Assembly (NCBI GenBank): GCA_032718475.1
Contig: JAUCBJ010007551.1
Coordinates: forward strand, 29,010-93,009
Origin: Nemertoderma westbladi
Lineage: Eukaryota; Xenacoelomorpha; Nemertodermatida; Nemertodermatidae
Length of the DNA: 64,000 bases
Reading direction: 5' to 3'
The position numbers and the translations under genes are program-made. Positions 1 to 11,191 of the stretch are shown here, piece after piece; the stretch's first letter is position 1; each line of letters begins with the position of its first letter. Below the pieces are notes generated by a model. The model was not told the origin of the DNA. It made no database searches and saw only the letters and a program-made list of their open reading frames with translations.

Positions 1-3000
1 TACAGTAGCAGCGGACGGAATATCCAAAGAACAGGTTACAGTAGCAGCGGACGGAATATCCAAAGAACAGGTTACAGTAGCAGCGGACGGAATATCCAAA
101 GAACAGGTTACAGTAGCAGCGGACGGAATATCCAAAGAACAGGTTACAGTAGCAGCGGACGGAATATCCAAAGAACAGGTTACAGTAGCAGCGGACGGAA
201 TATCCAAAGAACAGGTTACAGTAGCAGCGGACGGAATATCCAAAGAACAGGTTACAGTAGCAGCGGACGGAATATCCAAAGAACAGGTTACAGTAGCAGC
301 GGACGGAATATCCAAAGAACAGGTTACAGTAGCAGCGGACGGAATATCCAAAGAACAGGTTACAGTAGCAGCGGACGGAATATCCAAAGAACAGGTTACA
401 GTAGCAGCGGACGGAATATCCAAAGAACAGGTTACAGTAGCAGCGGACGGAATATCCAAAGAACAGGTTACAGTAGCAGCGGACGGAATATCCAAAGAAC
501 AGGTTACAGTAGCAGCGGACGGAATATCCAAAGAACAGGTTACAGTAGCAGCGGACGGAATATCCAAAGAACAGGTTACAGTAGCAGCGGACGGAATATC
601 CAAAGAACAGGTTACAGTAGCAGCGGACGGAATATCCAAAGAACAGGTTACAGTAGCAGCGGACGGAATATCCAAAGAACAGGTTACAGTAGCAGCGGAC
701 GGAATATCCAAAGAACAGGTTACAGTAGCAGCGGACGGAATATCCAAAGAACAGGTTACAGTAGCAGCGGACGGAATATCCAAAGAACAGGTTACAGTAG
801 CAGCGGACGGAATATCCAAAGAACAGGTTACAGTAGCAGCGGACGGAATATCCAAAGAACAGGTTACAGTAGCAGCGGACGGAATATCCAAAGAACAGGT
901 TACAGTAGCAGCGGACGGAATATCCAAAGAACAGGTTACAGTAGCAGCGGACGGAATATCCAAAGAACAGGTTACAGTAGCAGCGGACGGAATATCCAAA
1001 GAACAGGTTACAGTAGCAGCGGACGGAATATCCAAAGAACAGGTTACAGTAGCAGCGGACGGAATATCCAAAGAACAGGTTACAGTAGCAGCGGACGGAA
1101 TATCCAAAGAACAGGTTACAGTAGCAGCGGACGGAATATCCAAAGAACAGGTTACAGTAGCAGCGGACGGAATATCCAAAGAACAGGTTACAGTAGCAGC
1201 GGACGGAATATCCAAAGAACAGGTTACAGTAGCAGCGGACGGAATATCCAAAGAACAGGTTACAGTAGCAGCGGACGGAATATCCAAAGAACAGGTTACA
1301 GTAGCAGCGGACGGAATATCCAAAGAACAGGTTACAGTAGCAGCGGACGGAATATCCAAAGAACAGGTTACAGTAGCAGCGGACGGAATATCCAAAGAAC
1401 AGGTTACAGTAGCAGCGGACGGAATATCCAAAGAACAGGTTACAGTAGCAGCGGACGGAATATCCAAAGAACAGGTTACAGTAGCAGCGGACGGAATATC
1501 CAAAGAACAGGTTACAGTAGCAGCGGACGGAATATCCAAAGAACAGGTTACAGTAGCAGCGGACGGAATATCCAAAGAACAGGTTACAGTAGCAGCGGAC
1601 GGAATATCCAAAGAACAGGTTACAGTAGCAGCGGACGGAATATCCAAAGAACAGGTTACAGTAGCAGCGGACGGAATATCCAAAGAACAGGTTACAGTAG
1701 CAGCGGACGGAATATCCAAAGAACAGGTTACAGTAGCAGCGGACGGAATATCCAAAGAACAGGTTACAGTAGCAGCGGACGGAATATCCAAAGAACAGGT
1801 TACAGTAGCAGCGGACGGAATATCCAAAGAACAGGTTACAGTAGCAGCGGACGGAATATCCAAAGAACAGGTTACAGTAGCAGCGGACGGAATATCCAAA
1901 GAACAGGTTACAGTAGCAGCGGACGGAATATCCAAAGAACAGGTTACAGTAGCAGCGGACGGAATATCCAAAGAACAGGTTACAGTAGCAGCGGACGGAA
2001 TATCCAAAGAACAGGTTACAGTAGCAGCGGACGGAATATCCAAAGAACAGGTTACAGTAGCAGCGGACGGAATATCCAAAGAACAGGTTACAGTAGCAGC
2101 GGACGGAATATCCAAAGAACAGGTTACAGTAGCAGCGGACGGAATATCCAAAGAACAGGTTACAGTAGCAGCGGACGGAATATCCAAAGAACAGGTTACA
2201 GTAGCAGCGGACGGAATATCCAAAGAACAGGTTACAGTAGCAGCGGACGGAATATCCAAAGAACAGGTTACAGTAGCAGCGGACGGAATATCCAAAGAAC
2301 AGGTTACAGTAGCAGCGGACGGAATATCCAAAGAACAGGTTACAGTAGCAGCGGACGGAATATCCAAAGAACAGGTTACAGTAGCAGCGGACGGAATATC
2401 CAAAGAACAGGTTACAGTAGCAGCGGACGGAATATCCAAAGAACAGGTTACAGTAGCAGCGGACGGAATATCCAAAGAACAGGTTACAGTAGCAGCGGAC
2501 GGAATATCCAAAGAACAGGTTACAGTAGCAGCGGACGGAATATCCAAAGAACAGGTTACATAGCAGCGGACGGAATATCCAAAGAACAGGTTACAGTAGC
2601 AGCGGACGGAATATCCAAAGAACAGGTTACATAGCAGCGGACGGAATATCCAAAGAACAGGTTACAGTAGCAGCGGACGGAATATCCAAAGAACAGGTTA
2701 CAGTAGCAGCGGACGGAATATCCAAAGAACAGGTTACAGTAGCAGCGGACGGAATATCCAAAGAACAGGTTACAGTAGCAGCGGACGGAATATCCAAAGA
2801 ACAGGTTACAGTAGCAGCGGACGGAATATCCAAAGAACAGGTTACAGTAGCAGCGGACGGAATATCCAAAGAACAGGTTACAGTAGCAGCGGACGGAATA
2901 TCCAAAGAACAGGTTACAGTAGCAGCGGACGGAATATCCAAAGAACAGGTTACAGTAGCAGCGGACGGAATATCCAAAGAACAGGTTACAGTAGCAGCGG

Positions 3001-3479
3001 ACGGAATATCCAAAGAACAGGTTACAGTAGCAGCGGACGGAATATCCAAAGAACAGGTTACAGTAGCAGCGGACGGAATATCCAAAGAACAGGTTACAGT
3101 AGCAGCGGACGGAATATCCAAAGAACAGGTTACAGTAGCAGCGGACGGAATATCCAAAGAACAGGTTACAGTAGCAGCGGACGGAATATCCAAAGAACAG
3201 GTTACAGTAGCAGCGGACGGAATATCCAAAGAACAGGTTACAGTAGCAGCGGACGGAATATCCAAAGAACAGGTTACAGTAGCAGCGGACGGAATATCCA
3301 AAGAACAGGTTACAGTAGCAGCGGACGGAATATCCAAAGAACAGGTTACAGTAGCAGCGGACGGAATATCCAAAGAACAGGTTACAGTAGCAGCGGACGG
3401 AATATCCAAAGAACAGGTTACAGTAGCAGCGGACGGAATATCCAAAGAACAGGTTACAGTAGCAGCGGACGGAATATCC
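1..3479. repeat. 36-bp minisatellite array (about 96 units), continues off the left edge
   Basis: The unit begins TACAGTAGCAGCGGACGGAA and has period 36. Units are almost perfectly identical across 3.4 kb. The only differences I see are the same one-base deletion (CAGTAGC to CATAGC) near 2561 and again near 2631, two units apart. The period is a multiple of three, so long minus-strand reading frames appear (12-residue repeat), but nothing suggests they are translated. The array ends 49 bp before the exon of the PPP1R3-like gene, so it probably lies in that gene's last intron. The window starts inside the array. Confidence 0.97.
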
Positions 3480-3526
3480 CTCCACACAACATGATTTAAA
3501 CATTAACTCATATATCTTTTTCTTCC

Positions 3527-3528
3527 AG
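3527..3528 (+). other. 3' splice acceptor of the PPP1R3-like terminal exon
   Basis: A pyrimidine-rich stretch (TATATCTTTTTCTTCCAG) ends in AG at 3527-3528. The next base opens a frame that runs without a stop through the PP1-binding motif into the CBM21 domain. The acceptor explains why no good ATG precedes the conserved motif. Confidence 0.75.
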
Positions 3529-4278
3529 GCCTCCATTCTGTCAACCTCCCTTCGTAAACACGAGAAACCCCAACGCCGTATCACCTTCGCCGACTCACAT
3601 GGTCTGCCTCTGGTGGAAAGCAAGACCTTCAGTCTATCCACCGAGATGCTGGAAGCCATGGCAACCGAAGTCACAGGGGATGCCTTCACAGAAGATCGGG
3701 GTACCCCGGGTCTGATAGATAAGGACTTTATCTTAAGATTCAAGCAGCCCGCATCCGAGTACCTTTCCCTCAAACAAAAACTAAGCGATCAAAATTGTTC
3801 ACTGGAAAACATCTACGTTAAAGACAAGAATCTAGTCGGTACAGTTAAGGTTGTTAATATATCATTCGATAAGTCCGTGGATATCCGTGTCACCTTCGAT
3901 GGGTGGTCCACTTACACAGACTATTCCGCTGTTTATTCTAATAGCGTGGGTTTAGACAATCTGGATACGTTTCGGTTTACGATTCCGATACTAATGGGAG
4001 TGGTGGGTGCGTCGCCTGGTCGTCGTGTTGAACTGTGCATCCGCTACAGGGCGGGCGGGGTGGGGGTCTTCTGGGACAATAACTACGGGGTTAACTACGT
4101 GCTGCAGATGCGACCCAGTTCCCGTAGACGACCCAGGGCCAGCGAACCCCTCCTCGATCGGGATCCAATAGACACGACGCCGCCGCTCAATGTAAATTTG
4201 CCGCGCAAACCCGCGGTTTGGTCACAGTATTCCTATTGGCGGGATTACATGGAGGATGACGATTCGCCTTACTGGTGA
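3529..4278 (+). CDS. PPP1R3: Terminal exon of a PPP1R3-family glycogen-targeting subunit of protein phosphatase 1
   Basis: This family tethers PP1 catalytic subunit to glycogen particles, promoting dephosphorylation of glycogen synthase and phosphorylase. The exon opens in phase 0 after the acceptor at 3528 and encodes about 249 residues to TGA 4276-4278. Near residues 18-27 is RRITFADSHG, an RVxF-type PP1-docking motif followed by the FAD-x-x-G context typical of the family. Residues about 70-190 form a CBM21 carbohydrate-binding module, recognised by VKVVNISFDKSVDIRVTFDG, then WSTYTDYSAVY and WDNNYGVNY near its end. A basic and proline-rich tail follows. The first in-frame ATG (3646) lies downstream of the docking motif, so translation must start in an upstream exon outside the window. 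Which vertebrate paralogue (3B, 3C or 3D type) it matches best cannot be settled here. The family call is strong; the exact exon start is inferred. Confidence 0.9.
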   Translation, partial: ASILSTSLRKHEKPQRRITFADSHGLPLVESKTFSLSTEMLEAMATEVTGDAFTEDRGTPGLIDKDFILRFKQPASEYLSLKQKLSDQNCSLENIYVKDKNLVGTVKVVNISFDKSVDIRVTFDGWSTYTDYSAVYSNSVGLDNLDTFRFTIPILMGVVGASPGRRVELCIRYRAGGVGVFWDNNYGVNYVLQMRPSSRRRPRASEPLLDRDPIDTTPPLNVNLPRKPAVWSQYSYWRDYMEDDDSPYW

Positions 4279-4649
4279 TTGATTGGTTGGTTTTAAATTG
4301 ATAATTAGCCGTGATGGATTAAAACCAAATGGGTTTACTAATTAACAGTCTGAAATTCAACAGTAGTTAAACCCTGGGAGGGAGCCAGTCTCGGTGCCAG
4401 TCTGGGTGCCAGTCTCACAGAATTCCTCATCCACTTTATTCATATCAGTAATAACCTTTTTTTAGCCAATTTTGGTTTCACTATAATTTCGTAGAATGTA
4501 GCAAGCACCACACATACACCCATTATAATGCTGTATCCCCGAACCTCTGATCATATTACCTTCCATTTCTCACTCAAGTTTCCTTCCTTAGTCTTAATTC
4601 CCTCTTCCAAATTCCTTTCCTTCACAGCCGTTTTATACTGTAAACGTGT

Positions 4650-4655
4650 AATAAA
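4650..4655 (+). other. Candidate polyadenylation signal AATAAA
   Basis: AATAAA lies about 370 bp after the PPP1R3-like stop codon and is the first canonical hexamer I see in the presumed 3' UTR. Cleavage here is inferred from position only. A short triplicated 12-bp motif (GCCAGTCT-type) lies upstream near 4383-4418. Confidence 0.4.
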
Positions 4656-4724
4656 ACGTAACCGAGTCACAATAGGTTAGAAAAAGGTACACGAATGGAT
4701 GAAATATCGATTAATCCAAACTAA

Positions 4725-4875
4725 GGGGTCATCCATAAATGACGTCACGCTGGACGGGGGGGGGGGGGGGGGGTTATGGTCATGGTTTGGTATTTCGTGA
4801 CGATTTGTGACAATGGGGAGGGGGGGGGGGTCAAATATGTCTTTAAAAAAGTGACGTCATTTATGGAAGGCCCCC
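4725..4875. mobile_element. Short MITE with about 24-bp inverted termini and TAA flanks
   Basis: The left end GGGGTCATCCATAAATGACG is mirrored at the right end by a segment ending ATTTATGGAAGGCCCCC, with few mismatches over 24 bp. TAA sits directly outside both ends (4722-4724 and 4876-4878), as for a 3-bp target duplication. TWA targets are typical of PIF/Harbinger elements; assignment to ISL2EU-like families is also possible. The interior holds G runs (18 G at 4756-4773) and no coding. The element is non-autonomous. Confidence 0.65.
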
Positions 4876-4878
4876 TAA

Positions 4879-6109
4879 ACTACCGGTATGTAAATGTTTA
4901 TATTTAATACAGTAAATTTGCCTCTTGCCTGTTCTATAATGGTATAATGTGTTCTATAACGTCCTATTCGGACAGTTTTCACTTTTCAGTTCAGTTTCAA
5001 CTGTCATCGACTTGACTTCGATATATTTTCTATAATGCCCGGTGCTTGACTTAGGATTTATATATTATATTTTACTATATTATAATAATTTATATTTACA
5101 GTAGTATGTATACACAAATTAATTTAGTTAATAATAGATTAATTTTATCGCGAATATTATGGTCCCTTAGATCGTGGGTGCTTTGAGATTGTTTGGATCT
5201 AAAAAAATATTGGCTTTTTTAGAATAATATATAGAATAATAAATCTTTTTACGTTTATTTAGTTTAATTAATTTTGCTGTTTCGGTACCGGTATTAGATA
5301 GACCACAGGTGTTGATAAATTTAAGCTACTTAAAGTTGGTTATTGAGTGACACTTCTACCATTTTACCTGTTTCTCATTTTGGTATACTTTAATATGCTT
5401 TTTTACAACAAGTTTCTGTTACTCACACATTTTGCTTTTGAATATCCTTCGTTTTTTAGTGAAATCATATCTTTAATTATTAGGCTATTTTTTTTACATA
5501 TTTCATTTACTCTCACACATTTTGCTTTTGAGTATCATTCTTTTTTTTAGTAAAATCGTAGCATTAATTTGTAGATTCTATTGTCGACTCGATAACTATA
5601 TTTTGGAAACCTTGTTTGGATTTCACTTAATTCTGGGCAATTTTGGGATTATATAATATTTTGATTTTCAATAACAAAAGTTGTCTTCATATCATCGTGT
5701 TGTGGTCACACATCACCACTCATTGCCGGCTGAGCCTTTTTAGCGATTGTGAACTATTAGGTTGTGGGTGGGGCGGGGTATTCTGAATCATTCGGTTTCT
5801 TCATATTTTTACATTTGGCCTTGACCCTCAGTTTTGCGCATTTAACCCTGTAGTTCCCAGTAGTTCTCATTCGCTAAAGGCTCTGCCCCAACAAGTCTCG
5901 ACCCACACATTGTTGTTATGTTCGTTATGGTAACTACATTTTTGTGATTTTTGTGACAGGCATTTGCGATTACATTAAGGCGTAAATGCATTTGTATCAT
6001 TCAAGCAAAAATAGCAAGGCTAATCTTTGTAGAAACAAGTGGGGGGGGGGGGGGGGGGGGTTGTAATTTGAAACAGAGATAGTTTCACCTCCCGACCACT
6101 GACTGGGTA
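4879..6109. other. AT-rich intergenic sequence, no gene recognised
   Basis: I see no convincing coding, RNA gene or transposon here. A 67-codon frame at 5347-5550 is low-complexity and pyrimidine-rich, and I do not believe it. Two similar segments (near 5425-5455 and 5512-5545, TCACACATTTTGCTTTTGA) form a short local duplication. A 20-base G run lies at 6041-6060. Confidence 0.6.
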
Positions 6110-6300
6110 AGCCAGAATTTTTATTTTGCAAAGAGTGTCTCCGTCGATATTACACCAGTTACACCGCAGTTTTTCTTATACCTTATAGCTGTTTGTTAGT
6201 ACCAATGGAAAGCTGGCCGTGCAAGCATTCCAAATATGTAACACATTCTGAATTTCGTTGAAAAGTAGCTAAGATATTTTATGAATGGGAGAATATTTTA
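6110..6300 (+). repeat. Dispersed repeat, copy 1 (unexpanded form)
   Basis: The segment with GTGTCTCCGTCGATATTACA and ACCAATGGAAAGCTGGCCGT matches two further copies in the window: 10481-10800 in the same orientation and 10900-11172 inverted. This copy carries the AAGCTGGCC segment once, whereas the copy at 10.6 kb has it eight times. The family is unknown to me. It is probably a non-autonomous DNA or foldback transposon. Confidence 0.6.
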
Positions 6301-6315
6301 GGCTCTTTGAGTCAA

Positions 6316-7724
6316 GGAATGCCTGTTCACCACCATGGGTGATCTTCCACAATAAACCCTTCCACTCTGTTTCCTAAAGGAATGCCTGTTTACCATGGGT
6401 GATCTTCCACAGTAAACCTTTTCACTCTGTTTCCTAAAGGAATGCCTGTTCACCATGGGTGATCTTCCACAGTAAACCCTTCCACTCTGTTTCCTAAAGG
6501 AATGCCTGTTCACCATGGGTGATCTTCCACAGTAAACCCTTCCACTCTGTTTCCTAAAGGAATGCCTGTTCACCATGGGTGATCTTCCACAGTAAACCCT
6601 TCCACGCTCTTTTTCCTAAAGGAATGCCTGTTTACCATGGGTGATCTTCCACAGTAAACCCTTCCACGCTCTTTTTCCTAAAGGAATGCCTGTTCACCAT
6701 GGGCGATCTTCCACAGTAAACCCTTCCACTCTGTTTCCTAAAGGAATGCCTGTTCACCACCAAGGGTGATCTTCCACAGTAAACCCTTCCACGCTCTTTT
6801 TCCTAAAGGAATGCCTGTTTACCATGGGTGATCTTCCACAGTAAACCCTTCCACGCTCTTTTTCCTAAAGGAATGCCTGTTTACCATGGGTGATCTTCCA
6901 CAGTAAACCCTTCCACTCTGTTTCCTAAAGGAATGCCTGTTCACCATGGGTGATCTTCCACAGTAAACCCTTCCACTCTTTTTCCTAAAGGAATGCCTGT
7001 TCACCATGGGTGATCTTCCACAGTAAACCCTTCCACTCTTTTTCCTAAAGGAATGCCTGTTTACCATGGGTGATCTTCCACAGTAAACCCTTCCACTCTG
7101 TTTCCTAAAGGAATGCCTGTTCACCATGGGTGATCTTCCACAGTATCTTCCACAGTAAACCCTTCCACTCTTTTTCCTAAAGGAATGCCTGTTCACCATG
7201 GGTGATCTTCCACAGTAAACCCTTCCACTCTTTTTCCTAAAGGAATGCCTGTTCACCATGGGTGATCTTCCACAGTAAACCCTTCCACTCTTTTTCCTAA
7301 AGGAATGCCTGTTTACCATGGGTGATCTTCCACAGTAAACCCTTCCACTCTGTTTCCTAAAGGAATGCCTGTTCACCATGGGTGATCTTCCACAGTAAAC
7401 CCTTCCACTCTGTTTCGTTTCCTAAAGGAATGCCTGTTCACCATGGGTGATCTTCCACAGTAAACCCTTCCACTCTTTTTCCTAAAGGAATGCCTGTTTA
7501 CCATGGGTGATCTTCCACAGTAAACCCTTCCACGCTCTTTTTCCTAAAGGAATGCCTGTTTACCATGGGTGATCTTCCACAGTAAACCCTTCCACTCTGT
7601 TTCCTAAAGGAATGCCTGTTCACCATGGGTGATCTTCCACAGTAAACCCTTCCACTCTGTTTCCTAAAGGAATGCCTGTTCACCATGGGTGATCTTCCAC
7701 AGTAAACCCTTCCACTCTGTTTCC
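6316..7724. repeat. 60-bp minisatellite array (about 23 units)
   Basis: The unit begins GGAATGCCTGTTCACCATGG and has period 60. Variants recur: TTCACC/TTTACC, CACTCTGTTTCC/CACGCTCTTTTTCC (2 bp longer), and an internal 11-bp duplication near 7141-7155. The minus strand shows a 20-residue repeating frame interrupted by the length variants, so protein coding is unlikely. The array starts just after dispersed repeat copy 1. Confidence 0.95.
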
Positions 7725-10480
7725 CAAGTTGCCTTGGTTCCTTTTACTTGAACTTTAACTTTGGTTACTTTTAGATGGACTTTGTCTTCTTTTGTGACAA
7801 CTTCTAGAATAATAATTATTGGTGTGTGTGTGTGTGTGTGTAGTGTAGCCTACAGGATTACTAACCTTCTTATTTTCCTAATAACTATTGTTTGGGATAT
7901 TTAGTTTGTTCAAAAGTTGTTGAAGGTTATATTGTACTAGTAAATTTATCTACTTTGTGCTGCGAATGTGCTGCAGAGTATAAAGTTAACCTTTAGTATA
8001 TAATTGTTATGTTTGTGTTTGACGGGTGTTTAGAATGAGAATGTAGATCGGTGTTAGTTGCACCAATCAAGCCCCGAAGAGCTAAATCCGCTGGAATACT
8101 TCGACCGAAATAAATGAGCGGCTTTTCGAAGCCCTAAATGCCATCAAACCCTGAGTTGGAAACGAATAAATAAAATTCAATTTAATAAATCCGAGTATTT
8201 CATTCAACGTGTCTTCATGCTGATAGTTTCCGTCCACACAAACAGCCTATTGCAGGGCCGTATTGAATGAAGCTCTTGTCTAATATACAGCATATTATGC
8301 TAATGCTAATGCTAATGGGTGTGGTTTGTAAGTTTATTAGTTTCTTTATTATGGAAACATTATTATGAAGAAGACAAGATTGAGAATATTCTTATCTAAA
8401 CCTAGAACAGCTCCCAGTATGATACGCCTACGTCTTACAGCAGTATCGGTGGATGATATTATGATTAATGGAATTGCTATTCGATATCTTACTAGTAACA
8501 CATCTATCCAACCACATTGGAGAGGTCACCTAACCACACAACTCACCCTTATCCAACCACATCTACCTTATTTTATTTTAACTCTTATAATTATTGCCTA
8601 ACAGTTCCCAGTGGTAATGTAAAGCCTCCGTAAATCTTCTACCCATCATATCCATATTTTTTTATATAATTATTCCGTTTCAGCGAGAGGTGATTAGGTG
8701 GCCGGTATCCAGGACACAAGCTTCTCTCTCGGAGTTATTATAAAGCATAAAGCCCACTTTAGTTCGTAATTGGAGCTGAACCCAATAGGAACTCCCAATA
8801 ATATGGCAGCGAGTTCCCGGGTTATATTATTAGAATCGATTCCAGGCAATAATTAAATTGATTTCTTCTCCGGCATTGGTAGAACTCAGTCCCACACAAC
8901 TGGCCATTGGAGCTACTAGGTTTTGCGATTTCAGCTTCTCGGTTCCAGGAAATCGACAACCAGACATGTGGCAGTGTTGCCTGTTACAACTTATTGATAA
9001 CTGCTGGAAACTTAGTAATAAAATTCCTCGTCTGACAGTTGACATGGAGGGGTTGACATGACGGAACTTCATTACCTGAAACTAAATGCCAGCGTGAATG
9101 AACGTGACGATATTGTGTTTCGGTTATGTGCGTTGGCTGGTTGGTTGGCCCGCAGTAATGAGTTTCCGTTTTTCTATGGACGCTGTGAATGAGAAAATAA
9201 CTTCATGGGGTCCCAATACAGCGAGTTATAAAGGTCAGAGAAAGCAATTCCGACTCAATTTAGTTAAGAGCATATCGCAGAGAACTGATGCATTTCTGAG
9301 TGGTAATTCCTCACCGTGACAGGGGATTGATGACTGATGATTTCGTAATTGACTATTATATCTTGGCTGTCGGTTTACTGTGTCCCTCAGAATGTATAAC
9401 AACAATTTTTGTAGAAGAGTATAATCTCGTGCTAATTGTGAAATCTGAGTTACCCTCTATCTCTCTTTCATTCTCTCGCTTAGAAAATGTCGCACTGCTG
9501 TCAATTAAGATATGGAAAATGCATAGAAATTGCAATAATTTTTGTTACCATCTTTTAAGATTTCCGCGTTTTTTTTTTCTCGTTAGGGGAGAAACATCAT
9601 CTCATTAAGCTCATCATTGTTCACGGGATCCCCCATGTAGCGGTCTGGTTAGGAGCTGCTACTCCTTTATTCATGAAACTCAATTACTCCCACGGCAACC
9701 ACCAACCAACAGTGCTGAAGGTACTTCTTGTTGTCCATCGTGTCTTTGTTATCTCACTGAAATCTTCTGATCAAATTGGTTTACGCCTAGATCTCTTAAC
9801 CTTGGTTTACGGGGATGGGAGTTTGGCTTGGATTACGGATTACTCTAGTTCCACGAATTCGTTTTATAAATAGCTGAAGTGGGGCATTCATTAGCGAATC
9901 TGAGCGGCATCACTGAATCGGATTTAGTTGTGAGTTTCCTTTCAATGCTGGGCTTTTCCAGATGGATTTAACATCAACATTGTTATTTATTTATTGCCGA
10001 CATGCGGTTGGTATGTTTTGACGAATCGGTTGTTTAATGTTTGCGGATTATTTAATATTGTGTTGAAGCAGATGGTGACAGCTGAAAGACAGGTGCAGGT
10101 TGAATGAAATAGAGACTTTCTGACGAAATTAGTGTTTTTTTTTTCAAATAATATTATTTGAAAATATAAAAAATGAATCGCATTTTAAAATATTGTTACT
10201 GATTTTTCCAATGAATCCTTATACATAGAGAGCGGTAAAGAAATCATAAAAGTTGTGAAAAATAAATATTAATCTTGAAAATAGCCCCCGTCTCTAATAG
10301 TCTGATTATTTCGATCTGATGACTACCTATTCGTGTGACATACTCAGGTAATCAATAACTAAATGCTATCTGATTTTACACCATGTCCTTGAATATACTG
10401 TCATAATTCAGTAGCTTGGACCACCCCCCCCCCCCCCCCCCAAAAAAAAAAAAATTTAAATATCTTATGAGATTGCATCC
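7725..10480. other. Unique-looking intergenic sequence, no gene recognised
   Basis: A (GT)n microsatellite lies at 7822-7841, and GCTAAT is tandemly repeated near 8298-8316. Reading frames of 60-100 codons at 8365, 8858, 9098, 9300 and 9673 lack recognisable domains and have no codon or splice context that I trust. The interval 8650-9350 is less AT-rich than its surroundings and could hold a regulatory element or a missed exon; that is speculation. An 18-base C run followed by 13 A is at 10424-10454 (one lone C at 10441). Confidence 0.5.
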
Positions 10481-11172
10481 AATTTTTTCGCTTTCATTCT
10501 TTAGCCACAAGAGTTTGAATGAGGGGTCTTCGTCGATATTGTACTCTGTTATTCTGCAACCTTATTATAGTAATGATTGGTATGGTACCAATAGAAAGCT
10601 GGCCATGCAAGCTGACCATGCAAGCTGGCCATGCAAGCTGGCCATGCAAGCTGGCCATGCAAGCTGACCATGCAAGCTGACCATGCAAGCTGACCATGCA
10701 AGGATTCAAAATTAACATAATCTGAATTTCGTTGAGAAATAGTTGCATAAGGTGGAAGGTTTTGCATCTGCGCAAGGCTATTTTATTATATTTAAAAAGT
10801 ACACTCATTTCTGGAACATTATATTTATCTCATAAGTAGCTGGGCAACAATACAATACCTCTATAATTATACTAAATACGTAGATATTCATACATAAACA
10901 AGAATATGGTATATTTTTAAATATAATAAAAATGCCACGTGCAGGTACAAAACCATACAACATTCGAACGCTCATATCTCGGCTATTTATCAACGACATT
11001 CAAATTATGTTACATATTTGTAATCCTGGCGTTGCCAGCTTTCCATGGGTACCAACAGAACACTTAACACTACAAGGATGAAGAAAATCTGCGTTGTTAC
11101 TGGTGCAATATCGTCGGAGACACCTTTATAAATGCTTGTAGCTAAATAATGTAAGCGAAAATAAAAATTATG
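10481..11172. mobile_element. Foldback-type element: two inverted copies of the dispersed repeat
   Basis: The arm at 10481-10800 (plus orientation) and the arm at about 10900-11172 (reverse complement) match over landmarks in the same order: TTAGCCACAAG / TTAGCTACAAG, a GTCGATATTG / GACGATATTG block, GGTACC plus GAAAGCTGGC, CATAATCTGAATTTCGTTGA, and TTTTATTATATTTAAAAA at the inner ends. About 100 bp of AT-rich sequence forms the loop. No coding was found. Divergence between the arms is substantial, so the structure is old or was assembled from two insertions. Confidence 0.55.
10596..10699. repeat. 13-bp tandem array (8 units) inside the foldback arm
   Basis: AAGCTGGCCATGC / AAGCTGACCATGC is repeated eight times over exactly 104 bp. 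The other two copies of the dispersed repeat have a single equivalent segment, so the expansion is specific to this copy and happened after it dispersed. Confidence 0.9.
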
Positions 11173-11191
11173 TCTCATTAAGGAAAAGGGA

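Noticed and set aside
2556-3773. 405-codon minus-strand frame overlapping the 36-bp array and the PPP1R3-like exon
   Set aside because: The repeat part is periodic, and the rest is antisense to a conserved exon.
8650-9350. Possible conserved regulatory element or missed exon
   Set aside because: The base composition differs mildly from its surroundings, but no motif, splice context or domain supports it without comparison to another genome.
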